Below are positions 1 through 7,809 of a stretch of DNA of 64,000 nucleotides, one piece after another (the first letter of the stretch is position 1; each line of letters begins with the position of its first letter). Source of the stretch: Ruminococcaceae bacterium FB2012 (lineage in GTDB: Bacteria; Bacillota; Clostridia; Oscillospirales; Ruminococcaceae); contig FMXS01000012.1 in assembly GCA_900104495.1 (NCBI GenBank), forward strand, positions 48,535 to 112,534, in the 5' to 3' direction. The translations under genes and the position numbers were made by a program. The notes below the pieces were generated by a model. It was not told the DNA's origin, did no database searches, and saw nothing but the letters and a program-made list of their open reading frames with translations.

Positions 1-393
1 CTCCATAGGCGGCTCGCCGACGGAGTCGCATTTATTGACGCATAATACCACCGGTTTTCCGGACTTCTGGAGCATCGCGGCGACATCCATATCGCTGGCG
101 GTGACGCCCGATCTTATATCAACGACAAAGATCGTAACATCCGCTTTGGTGATAGCAAGCTCTGCCTGGCGGCGCATCTGCGCAAGGATAACATCGTCGG
201 AATCCGGTTCGATGCCGCCGGTATCGACCAGCATAAACTCGCGGTTCAGCCATTCACATTTGGCGTAGATACGGTCTCTTGTAACACCGGGAGTGTCCTC
301 GACGATGGAAAGTTTCTGACCGATCAGCTTGTTGAAAAGCGTGCTTTTCCCCACATTTGGCCTTCCCACCACCGCAACTATCGGTAATGACAT
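1..393 (-). CDS. der: Ribosome biogenesis GTPase Der, N-terminal part (cut by window edge)
   Basis: The reverse strand reads an open frame from an ATG at 393 to the window edge, giving the first 131 residues of the double-GTPase Der (EngA), which acts in 50S subunit assembly. The first G domain is plain: the P-loop GRPNVGKST near residue 10, the switch region around DTPGVTRDR, the DTGG G3 motif and NKCD at the G4 position. An AGGAGATGATAAA ribosome site decides the start. The gene begins 12 bases after the stop of the DUF512 protein upstream, so the two are probably co-transcribed. The second G domain and KH-like domain lie outside the window. Confidence 0.96.
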   Translation of the reverse strand, partial: MSLPIVAVVGRPNVGKSTLFNKLIGQKLSIVEDTPGVTRDRIYAKCEWLNREFMLVDTGGIEPDSDDVILAQMRRQAELAITKADVTIFVVDIRSGVTASDMDVAAMLQKSGKPVVLCVNKCDSVGEPPME

Positions 394-405
394 TTTATCA
401 TCTCC

Positions 406-1710
406 TTATATCTCTGTTCCCATTACTGCATCAAGATACTCAAAGCCGTCGTTGCGGGAGGCTCTCACGCTGATCCCGAGTTCTCTTTCCACATCACTGA
501 CGGAAAGATCGTCAAGGAAAATGGGCTCGTCGGCTTTCAGCATCACCTTCGGGATAAGCAGCTGATCGCCGAGTTCCCTGCCTTTGAGCTGATCTATCAG
601 ATCTCCTGCGGTGACAAGGCCGGCAACGGTTATTGTTTCTCCGAAAAAGTGATTGACTATCCCGACCACTTGAATATCGAGCTGCGGCAGCTTCTCCGTG
701 ATTATACGGGCAAGCTCCTTGTGAAAGCTCTCGGCTGCCGTCCCCGTAACGAGAGTCACACGCCTTGGGGGGATGTCGGTATCGCAGACCTCAAGGGCCT
801 GCATGACTTCATCGTAAAGCGAACGCAGCAGTCCGACGCCGTTTTCATACTGGGGATAATCCTCATAGAACTCGGTGGGCGGTAATTCTCTTCCGGCCAG
901 CAGATAGAACTCGTCCGCCGGAAAGCACATCCGGGTCTCCCACTTTTCAAGACATTCCGCCGCTTTGGCTTCGATAATATCAATGACCGCTCCGGCTTCA
1001 TCCTTGGTAAACGGACGGAGAGGATAAAGCCCTTCTCTGAACTTTGTCACTCCCACGGGGACCACCGCCACTGACTGGATATTCGGCATCAGCGCCGAAA
1101 GATCGTTAAGGGTCCGTTCCAGCTCTTTGCCGTCGTTTATCCCGGGGCAGCACACGATCTGACAGTTCATCATCAGTCCGCTGTCGGCGATCTTTTTCAG
1201 ATATTTCAGCTTCTCGCCGGCAAAACGGTTATGCATCATCATGCATCTGAGCTCGGGATTGGTGGTATGCACCGAAACGTTGATGTTGAGCCTCATCTCG
1301 CAGATCCGGTCGATATCCTTATCCTGGAGGTTGGTAAGCGTTACATAATTCCCCTGCAAAAAAGAAAGCCTTGCGTCGTCGTCCTTGAAATACAGCGTTT
1401 CCCGCATACCCTTCGGCATCTGATCTATAAAACAGAAGATGCAATTGTTACAGCAGGAGCGCTTTTCATCCATAAGAAAGGACTTGAATTCAAGCCCCAG
1501 CTCGTCATATTCCGATTTTATAACGGTTTTGGAAAAGGACTCTCCCCCGCGTTCAAGCAGCAGCACAAGTCTGTCCTCGGCGCAGTAGAACATATAGTCA
1601 AGGACGTCATTGATCTCATGACCGTTGACGCTGACAAGTACATCTCCGCATTTTATTCCTGCTCTGAAAGCAGGGCTTCTGGGAACGACGCCGGTCACTG
1701 CCGCGGCCAT
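406..1710 (-). CDS. PDZ / radical SAM / DUF512 family protein
   Basis: This 434-residue protein has an N-terminal PDZ-like segment (about residues 5-50, with a RAGIKCGD turn), then a radical-SAM-like iron-sulfur part with CCNNCIFCFIDQ near residue 90, and a C-terminal DUF512 region. The family is widely linked to der in Firmicutes and is known as a DUF512 radical SAM protein; its reaction is not established. Here der follows after only 12 bases, supporting a link to ribosome assembly or translation, but that is inference from neighbours. The start ATG at 1710 follows an AGAGGTGAG ribosome site. Confidence 0.9.
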   Translation of the reverse strand: MAAAVTGVVPRSPAFRAGIKCGDVLVSVNGHEINDVLDYMFYCAEDRLVLLLERGGESFSKTVIKSEYDELGLEFKSFLMDEKRSCCNNCIFCFIDQMPKGMRETLYFKDDDARLSFLQGNYVTLTNLQDKDIDRICEMRLNINVSVHTTNPELRCMMMHNRFAGEKLKYLKKIADSGLMMNCQIVCCPGINDGKELERTLNDLSALMPNIQSVAVVPVGVTKFREGLYPLRPFTKDEAGAVIDIIEAKAAECLEKWETRMCFPADEFYLLAGRELPPTEFYEDYPQYENGVGLLRSLYDEVMQALEVCDTDIPPRRVTLVTGTAAESFHKELARIITEKLPQLDIQVVGIVNHFFGETITVAGLVTAGDLIDQLKGRELGDQLLIPKVMLKADEPIFLDDLSVSDVERELGISVRASRNDGFEYLDAVMGTEI

Positions 1711-1734
1711 AAGCTCACCTCTTTTCCGTTAACC

Positions 1735-1786
1735 GCAAAAAAGGCAGAGAGGAAGAGCTTTCAGAAAACTCTTTTTCCCTGCCTGA
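1735..1786 (-). terminator. Rho-independent terminator after rpmF
   Basis: On the minus strand an AGGCAGGGAAAAAGAG arm pairs with CTCTTCCTCTCTGCCT and is followed by a run of T. It lies between rpmF and the DUF512 gene, so rpmF ends here and the DUF512-der pair is probably a separate unit. Confidence 0.75.
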
Positions 1787-1840
1787 AAACGCAACAGAAG
1801 CGCAGGCTGTTCACCTGCTATCTGCAATGGATGAAGCGGA

Positions 1841-2023
1841 TCACTCGCCCATCTTGATAACCTCTACACCCTTATAATAGCCACAGTTCTTGCAAACCTT
1901 GTGAGGAGCGGTCAGCTCACCACAATTAGAGCATTTGCTGAGTGCAGGCGCTTGCAGCTTCCAAACAGCCGAGCGTCTTTTATCTCTTCTTGCTTTGGAA
2001 ACCTTTCTCTTTGGTACTGCCAT
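1841..2023 (-). CDS. rpmF: 50S ribosomal protein L32
   Basis: A 60-residue basic protein beginning MAVPKRKVSKARRDKRR, the hallmark start of ribosomal protein L32. Two CxxC pairs (CSNCGE and CKNCGY) form the zinc ribbon of the Zn-binding form. Length matches the family. A GAGGAGGTG ribosome site lies 7 bases before the ATG. It sits directly after the yceD homologue, the usual gene order in bacteria. Confidence 0.98.
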   Translation of the reverse strand: MAVPKRKVSKARRDKRRSAVWKLQAPALSKCSNCGELTAPHKVCKNCGYYKGVEVIKMGE

Positions 2024-2079
2024 TTTGGCACCTCCTCGCTGTTAAGATAGATCGCTGCTTAATACACGCTTTAACGGTA

Positions 2080-2523
2080 TTAGGAGCAGTTACATTCGCC
2101 CTCATTCAAATTCTGTCCGCAAACATAACACAAGCCCCTGCAGTCTTCCCTGCAAAGAATCTTCGTAGGCAGCTGTAACAACGAATCTGAAATAGCTAAG
2201 TCATTCAGATCGAGAGCATTATCTTTGACGATGATATGCTCGTCATTGCTGCTGTGATCTCTCATGCAGACATGAGAAAACTCAAAGCTGTACTCTCTCT
2301 CGAATTCGGCAAGACATCTGTCGCAGACATGGGCAAGGGTAAAGACGCATTTGAGATCAACATTAACGATCCCTGCGCGGTTGTACGCCCTTCCGCTGAC
2401 TGCAAGCGGCGATGCAAATACTACGCTGAAAACGCGCTCTTTAAGCTCGTCCGTTCCGATATCGAAGGAAAATTCCTCCTGCTCGTCGGTGACGTCAAAA
2501 AGCCGTTTCATATCAAGTATCAT
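2080..2523 (-). CDS. YceD family (DUF177) metal-binding protein
   Basis: A 147-residue protein with the YceD/DUF177 layout: a beta-rich N-terminal half, then CDRCLAEF around residue 70 and a C-terminal CREDCRGLCYVCGQNLNEGEC cluster of cysteines that probably binds zinc. The family is consistently encoded next to rpmF, as here, and has been tied to 23S rRNA accumulation in other organisms. The start is the ATG at 2523 behind AGGTGTTGCT, a modest ribosome site; the internal ATG four codons on is an alternative. Confidence 0.9.
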   Translation of the reverse strand: MILDMKRLFDVTDEQEEFSFDIGTDELKERVFSVVFASPLAVSGRAYNRAGIVNVDLKCVFTLAHVCDRCLAEFEREYSFEFSHVCMRDHSSNDEHIIVKDNALDLNDLAISDSLLQLPTKILCREDCRGLCYVCGQNLNEGECNCS

Positions 2524-2602
2524 AGCAACACCTCAAACATCACAAACTTCATTATAACTCGTTTTTCCGGATTTGTCAATAGTTTTTTCGGCTTTGCGAA
2601 AA

Positions 2603-3007
2603 TTATTTAATAAATGCTCTGACCTTAGCGGGCAGCTCTTCAACATCGGCAGATACGGTAAGCACGATCTTGATGTCCTTTGCGAGCATTGCCAGCTTCT
2701 CGATCATATCGCCCAGAGCCTCGTAATCTCTGCCGCCGATCTTGAGGATACCGTCAACATATACCTGCTGGATGTCATAGTTTCCTGCGAGCATTCCGGC
2801 AACGAAGCCGTAGAAAGCGTCAAAGCTGTTGATGCCGTATTCTTCTGCGTCAACGAGTCTTACCTTATGGGGGATATCGTAGGTCAGCTTCATTCCTCTT
2901 TCGATGCAGACTACGTTTCCGGTAGCGGTAGCAACTGCATCCTTGATAGCGTCAACCAGGATCTTGGTCTTGCCTGTTCCCTTTTTTCCGGGTATAAGAT
3001 TGATCAT
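2603..3007 (-). CDS. Small P-loop protein, function unknown
   Basis: A 134-residue protein with a clear Walker A motif, GKKGTGKT, at residues 7-14, and a hydrophobic strand ending VYVDGIL near residue 83 that could act as a Walker B. There is no further recognisable domain, so it looks like a minimal P-loop NTPase fold. An AGGAGA site precedes the ATG. It lies between pgi and yceD on the same strand, 75 bases after pgi, so it may share the pgi transcript. I do not recognise a characterised family and assign no function. Confidence 0.7.
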   Translation of the reverse strand: MINLIPGKKGTGKTKILVDAIKDAVATATGNVVCIERGMKLTYDIPHKVRLVDAEEYGINSFDAFYGFVAGMLAGNYDIQQVYVDGILKIGGRDYEALGDMIEKLAMLAKDIKIVLTVSADVEELPAKVRAFIK

Positions 3008-3081
3008 AACAAATTCTCCTGTTCCGTCCCGCGGGACATTTATTTCAGAGCAGCTGTCAGCTGCCCATGATTCCTTGATTT

Positions 3082-4416
3082 TTATCTTCCGAGCTTAGCC
3101 TCGAGCTCAGCCTTTCTCGATTCGTAGCCGGGCTTTCCGAGAAGAGCGAACATATTCTTCTTATAGCTCTCTACACCGGGCTGATCGAAGGGATTAACGC
3201 CCAGCATATATCCCGAAACGGCACAAGCCTTCTCAAAGAAATAGATCAGTTCGCCGAGATTCTCTTCGTCAAGAGCGTCCACTTCAAGGATCATATTGGG
3301 AACGCCGCCCTCGGTATGTGCAAGCACGGTGCCCTCAAAAGCTCTCCTGTTTACGACAGACATATTCTGATTTGTCAAAAAGTTCAGACCGTCAAGGTTC
3401 TCGGCATCGTTCTCAAGGAAGATATCCTTCTTGGGAGTCTTGAAATCCACAACGGTCTCAAACATGATGCGGGAGCCGTCCTGAATGAACTGACCGAGAG
3501 AATGCAGGTCGGTGGAGAAGGTAACGGACGACGGGAAAATGCCCTTCTTGTCCTTGCCCTCGCTCTCGCCGAAGAGCTGCTTCCACCACTCGCTCATCAT
3601 AGTGAAGCTGGGATCGTAGGTAACGAGCATCTCAACGCTCTTGCCTTTTCTGTAGAAGATATTCCGGAGAGCCGCATACTTGTAGCAGTCGTTGCCGTCA
3701 TCGGCGGAGTATTTCTCTCTGCCGGTCTGAGCGCCCTTCATCAGCTTGTCGATGTCGCAGCCGGCGCAGGCGATAGGCAGCAGGCCTACCGCGGTCAGCA
3801 CGGAGAAACGGCCGCCTACATCATCCGGGACCACAAAGGTCTCGTAGCCTTCGGTATCGGAAAGTTCCTTGAGAGTTCCCTTGGCCTTATCGGTGGTGGC
3901 AAAGATACGGGTCTTGGCCTCTTCCTTGCCGTACTTATCCTCAAGCAGCTTCTTGAAGATCCTGAAAGCAAGGGCGGGTTCCGTTGTCGTTCCCGACTTG
4001 GAAATGATATTTACGCAGATATCCTTGCCCTCGCAGATCGAAAGGACCTCGGAAAGATATGTGGGGCTGATATTGTTGCCCACGAAGTAGATATCGGGAG
4101 TATTCTTTTTAAGATTGTTATAGAAGGGGCTTTTCAGCATTTCGATAGCTGCTCTTGCACCGAGATAGGAACCGCCTATACCTATAACAATAAGCACGTC
4201 AGCCTTCTTCTTGATGCGCTCGGCGGCAGCCTTTATGCGGGCAAACTCCTCCTTATCGTAATCAACGGGGAGATCGATCCAGCCGAGGAAGTCCTTGCCG
4301 AGACCGTTCTTTTCGGCGAGCATCTTATGTGCAGCGCTTACAGCGGGAGCGATACCCGCGAGTTCATGCTCAGCAACAAAAGAGCCGATATAATTGGTAT
4401 TAAGTTTTACAGCCAC
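3082..4416 (-). CDS. pgi: Glucose-6-phosphate isomerase
   Basis: This 444-residue protein interconverts glucose 6-phosphate and fructose 6-phosphate in glycolysis. Length fits the short Gram-positive PGI type. Visible signatures are IGIGGSYLGARA near residue 80, the SKSGTTTEP phosphate-binding loop near 140, and GGRFSVLTAVGLLP near 205. The C-terminal half carries the DQPGVESYKK region with the base-bearing segment of the family. The start is probably the GTG at 4416, with AAAGGA eleven bases upstream. Confidence 0.97.
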   Translation of the reverse strand: MAVKLNTNYIGSFVAEHELAGIAPAVSAAHKMLAEKNGLGKDFLGWIDLPVDYDKEEFARIKAAAERIKKKADVLIVIGIGGSYLGARAAIEMLKSPFYNNLKKNTPDIYFVGNNISPTYLSEVLSICEGKDICVNIISKSGTTTEPALAFRIFKKLLEDKYGKEEAKTRIFATTDKAKGTLKELSDTEGYETFVVPDDVGGRFSVLTAVGLLPIACAGCDIDKLMKGAQTGREKYSADDGNDCYKYAALRNIFYRKGKSVEMLVTYDPSFTMMSEWWKQLFGESEGKDKKGIFPSSVTFSTDLHSLGQFIQDGSRIMFETVVDFKTPKKDIFLENDAENLDGLNFLTNQNMSVVNRRAFEGTVLAHTEGGVPNMILEVDALDEENLGELIYFFEKACAVSGYMLGVNPFDQPGVESYKKNMFALLGKPGYESRKAELEAKLGR

Positions 4417-4531
4417 AATGATTCAATTCCTTTCCATAATTAGCTATATTAAATTATACAGTATTTCCGAGAATTTTTCAAGCGATTTGAATATCTCAAT
4501 TCATATTTGTGCAGAGCCTACAAATATCACA

Positions 4532-5725
4532 TCAAAAATTGAGCAGATTGAACAAAACTCTTTTTAATGCAAACCCGAAGTCAACCTCGTCAACATCCTC
4601 TGCGGAACATATCTCAGCCGCTGCGAGAGTATCGTCACCCAAGGAGAAAACTATGTTTCCCACCGGGGTCCCGGTTTTGACGGGCGCGGTCAATTTGTCG
4701 GTACGTTCAAAATTGCTTGTCACGCTGCGGTACGAGCCCTTGGGGATAATAACAGCCGACAGACCGGGAATGTTTGTCATGCATTCGGGCTTGACACCGT
4801 GTTCGACCTTTATATCTGCGGCAGCCTCCTCGGGGATCTCGGGATAATAGACCTCGTAGGACGCAAAAGCTGAATCCAGCAGTTTCCGCACCTGTTCAAA
4901 AAGAGCGTCTTCGTCTGCTGCTCCGAGAACAACGGCGCAGACCGTCATATCTCCGCGTTTAGCGCATACAGCCGCGCACTCTCCGACTTTGTCCGTTCTG
5001 CAAACCTTGAAGCCCTTTATACCTTTATATGATCTCATCAGTCTGTTGCGGCTGACAAGCTCGGCCTTGCCGCCCCGGACAGTATCCATCCAGGTGGTAA
5101 AATAAGGTGAAAAGCTGTCAAGCTTGACAAGCTCAGAACAGAGACGACACGCATCTGCGGCGGATAACACGGTGTTCGGAGAATTGCCCGTGCTGTCCTC
5201 AAAGAACGAATCCTGCATATCAAGTATTTCAGCTTTACGGTTTTCAAATCCTGTAAAGCTGCTTTCGTCAGCAGCGATCTTCTCAGCCAGGCATACGCAG
5301 GCATCGTTGGCGTTCCCGATGGAGATCGCTTTCATAAGCTCGCCTATGCTGATCTTCTCGCCTTCGTCAAGCCAGATCTGGGAACCTTGCTGAGAATTTG
5401 CATAATGCGAACATACAGCGGTTTCATTCTCGGAGAGTTCCCCTGCGGTTATCTTCTCCACGGCGATGAGAAACGTCATCAGCTTGGCCAGATGCCCCGC
5501 AGGCAAAGGTTCGTTCTCGTTGAGACCTGCCAGCAGAGTCCCGGCAGTGCATTCATATACGGCCGCCGCTTTGCATTCGCCGAATACGATCTTATTCTTG
5601 GGCTCCTCGCTTGCTGCCGCAGCCGCAGGGATCCCGTCCGCATCGCCCGATATCGCCGAGGCCTCTGAAAACAGAGCCACGGAGAAGATCATCAGCAGGA
5701 TCATTATTTTTTTGAACTGATACAT
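4532..5725 (-). CDS. D-alanyl-D-alanine carboxypeptidase homologue lacking catalytic residues
   Basis: A 397-residue exported protein of the DacA/PBP5 (peptidase S11) type. Residues 7-24 form a signal peptide. The fold is recognisable by GELMKAISI...NDACVCLAEKI and a C-terminal PBP5-like beta domain, followed by a short hydrophobic tail. However, the three penicilloyl-serine motifs are altered: SxxK reads HLAK (residues 78-81), SxN reads NAN (138-140) and KTG reads KVC in GFKVCRTDK. With no nucleophilic serine it should not cleave peptidoglycan stems or bind penicillin covalently. I chose the ATG at 5725 behind GGGAGGGCGG rather than one 20 codons upstream, because the signal peptide then starts correctly. 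Confidence 0.85.
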   Translation of the reverse strand: MYQFKKIMILLMIFSVALFSEASAISGDADGIPAAAAASEEPKNKIVFGECKAAAVYECTAGTLLAGLNENEPLPAGHLAKLMTFLIAVEKITAGELSENETAVCSHYANSQQGSQIWLDEGEKISIGELMKAISIGNANDACVCLAEKIAADESSFTGFENRKAEILDMQDSFFEDSTGNSPNTVLSAADACRLCSELVKLDSFSPYFTTWMDTVRGGKAELVSRNRLMRSYKGIKGFKVCRTDKVGECAAVCAKRGDMTVCAVVLGAADEDALFEQVRKLLDSAFASYEVYYPEIPEEAAADIKVEHGVKPECMTNIPGLSAVIIPKGSYRSVTSNFERTDKLTAPVKTGTPVGNIVFSLGDDTLAAAEICSAEDVDEVDFGFALKRVLFNLLNF

Positions 5726-5798
5726 AGACCGCCCTCCCGAACAAACTTCAGTAAAGCTTATTCGGCAAGTCCGCGGGTTATTCATAGAGTCTTTTCAT

Positions 5799-5834
5799 AC
5801 AAAAAGCGGCGATCCGATACGGACCGCCGCTCTG
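5799..5834 (-). terminator. Terminator after the HPr-like gene
   Basis: On the minus strand AGCGGCG pairs with CGCCGCT across a GTCCGTATCGGAT loop and runs into TTTTTG. Confidence 0.8.
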
Positions 5835-5842
5835 CCTGTGAA

Positions 5843-6073
5843 TTATTTTACAATGAACTTCTCGATCTCGGCGAAGAACTTATCTGCATTCTCGGTGTGG
5901 GCGGTCAGCTCAATAGGATTGGAAAGATCCAGGCTGAAGATACCCATGATCGACTTTGCATCAACTGCATATCTGCCGGAATTGAGATCAACATCATAAT
6001 CGCATCTTGAAACGATGTTTACAAATTCCTTGACGTCTGCGATAGCGCCTAACATGATCTTTGTCTTTTTCAT
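5843..6073 (-). CDS. HPr-like protein without the phosphocarrier histidine
   Basis: A 76-residue protein with the HPr fold signature YAVDAKSIMGIFSLDL, equivalent to the Ser46 regulatory loop of Bacillus HPr (KSIMGVMSLG). The residues that should hold the His15 phosphorylation site read GAIADVKEFVN, so there is no histidine. It therefore cannot relay phosphate from PEP to sugar permeases in the usual way, but could still be a Ser46-type regulatory partner (a Crh-like role), which is inference. AAGGAGG lies before the ATG, and a promoter at 6196-6222 leaves a leader of about 110 bases. Confidence 0.8.
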   Translation of the reverse strand: MKKTKIMLGAIADVKEFVNIVSRCDYDVDLNSGRYAVDAKSIMGIFSLDLSNPIELTAHTENADKFFAEIEKFIVK

Positions 6074-6195
6074 AGCTGTTTCCTCCTTAGAAACTTTTTC
6101 TCTTTTTCTTTCTCTCCCGAAAGCGGATGCATACGCGGATACGGGCTTTTGTCCGCCTCTGTGATCTGCTTTTTTCCGCTCTCTTGAGTATCATT

Positions 6196-6222
6196 ATAAT
6201 CAATCTCCCAAAAATGTCAAGA
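6196..6222 (-). promoter_or_regulatory. Promoter for the HPr-like gene
   Basis: On the minus strand TTGACA is followed 16 bases later by TATAAT. The resulting transcript would have a purine-rich leader of roughly 110 bases before the HPr-like start. Confidence 0.65.
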
Positions 6223-6227
6223 GATAA

Positions 6228-6256
6228 TTGCAAAAAAAAATAAAATATAGTATAAT
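6228..6256 (+). promoter_or_regulatory. Promoter for mtaB
   Basis: TTGCAA and TATAAT are separated by 17 bases, about 100 bases before the mtaB ATG. Confidence 0.6.
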
Positions 6257-6359
6257 AGTCAATAGCAACTAAAAACAGTGTTGACTTCTGTAAATGTTGC
6301 ACAAATATTTCGTTCATATTTTGTGCATAACTAATATATTACTATTTTGAGGTGTCTTT

Positions 6360-7682
6360 ATGAAAGCATTTTTCTGCACCTTCGGATGCAAGGTGAATCA
6401 ATACGAAACGGAGAATATAAAGGAGAAAATGGAGGCCTCCGGGTTTGTTCCCGTGAACGATCACAGGGATGCGGACGTATGCATCGTCAACAGCTGCACC
6501 GTCACCTCGGAGGCGGACAAAAAATGCCGTCAGATGATACATAAGATCAGAAAAGAAAATCCCCGATGCATCCTTGTCTGTGCCGGATGCATGACGCAGG
6601 CGCATAAAGACATTGAAAAGAAGCTGCCGGAGTGTGATATTATCGCCGGGACATACAGCAAGGCCCGCATCCCGGAACTTATCGCCGATTTCATGAACAC
6701 CGGCGTCCGCATCAATGCCGTGAAGGAACACGATCCGGGAGCCTCTTTTGAGCCAATGACCAATGCTTCTTCAGACGACAAGACACGGGCATACATAAAA
6801 ATACAGGACGGCTGCGATATGCACTGCTCTTACTGCATCATTCCCCACGCACGGGGACACATCCGCTCAAAGCCTCTCGAAGAAATAGTATCCGAAGCCA
6901 AAGGGCTTATCCGTTCGGGACATAAGGAGATAATCCTCACCGGCATCAATCTGAATTGCTACGGCCGCGAAAAAGGCGGAGAGCTTCGGCTCACTGATGT
7001 TATCGAGGCGCTGGACGCTCTTGATGAGGATTTCAGGATAAGGCTTAGTTCTCTCGAGCCCGAACTTATAACCGACAGTGATATCCTCCGCTGGAAGAAT
7101 GTCAAAAAGCTCTGCCCGCAGTTTCATCTTTCGCTGCAAAGCGGCTGTGCAAAGACTCTGAAAGCAATGCACCGCCGTTATACGCCGGAGGAATATGCTG
7201 TCCTTTGTGATAAGCTGCGCGATGCGTTTGACGGATGTGCTATAACCACCGACATAATGGTGGGTTTTCCGGGCGAGACCGAAGAGGATCACCGCGAGAG
7301 CCTTGCTTTTTCCGAAAGGATCGGTTTCGCGGAGGCGCATATATTCCCCTATTCCCGTCGGCCCGATACTGAAGCGGACAAACTCCCGGGTCAGCTTGAC
7401 GGCGTAACGAAGCGATGCCGGTTTGCCGAAATGAACGAGATCTGCTCCCGCACGCGGAAAATGTTTCTCGACTCTATGATAGGCACGGTCCGGCGGGTCT
7501 TGTTTGAAAAAGAGAGCTGCGCCGAATATCATCAAGGTCACGCCGACAACTATATCCCGGTGAGAGTGACGCGAAACGGCAGCGGCTCTCTCCGGAGATG
7601 CTTCCGAAACGTCCGGATAACCGGCAGCAACGGCGAATACTGTTTCGGTGAGCTTCTGCCGGAGGACAAAGATATGAAATAA
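6360..7682 (+). CDS. mtaB: tRNA t6A37 methylthiotransferase MtaB
   Basis: A 440-residue radical SAM enzyme that adds a methylthio group to N6-threonylcarbamoyladenosine at tRNA position 37. The N-terminal UPF0004 domain carries three cluster cysteines (CTFGCKVNQYE, NSCTV and CAGC). The radical SAM motif is CDMHCSYCIIPHARG near residue 150, and GFPGETEEDH marks the SAM-binding half. A C-terminal TRAM-like segment (residues 370-435) is present but ends poorly conserved. The length is typical of MtaB (YqeV). AGGTGTCTTT precedes the ATG. Confidence 0.95.
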   Translation: MKAFFCTFGCKVNQYETENIKEKMEASGFVPVNDHRDADVCIVNSCTVTSEADKKCRQMIHKIRKENPRCILVCAGCMTQAHKDIEKKLPECDIIAGTYSKARIPELIADFMNTGVRINAVKEHDPGASFEPMTNASSDDKTRAYIKIQDGCDMHCSYCIIPHARGHIRSKPLEEIVSEAKGLIRSGHKEIILTGINLNCYGREKGGELRLTDVIEALDALDEDFRIRLSSLEPELITDSDILRWKNVKKLCPQFHLSLQSGCAKTLKAMHRRYTPEEYAVLCDKLRDAFDGCAITTDIMVGFPGETEEDHRESLAFSERIGFAEAHIFPYSRRPDTEADKLPGQLDGVTKRCRFAEMNEICSRTRKMFLDSMIGTVRRVLFEKESCAEYHQGHADNYIPVRVTRNGSGSLRRCFRNVRITGSNGEYCFGELLPEDKDMK

Positions 7683-7725
7683 AAATAAATCTTTCCGAAT
7701 ATTTTGTATATTCATATTGTTTTTG

Positions 7726-7755
7726 TTGACATCGGGGTACTAAATGTAGTATAAT
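7726..7755 (+). promoter_or_regulatory. Strong promoter for purL
   Basis: TTGACA at 7726-7731 and TATAAT at 7750-7755 with an 18-base spacer. The leader to the purL start is short (about 48 bases) and I see no purine riboswitch in it. Confidence 0.75.
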
Positions 7756-7809
7756 TAATAATGTATAAAATGCATCATCCCTAACCCGAAAAATAAAGGA
7801 GTTGTGTTC

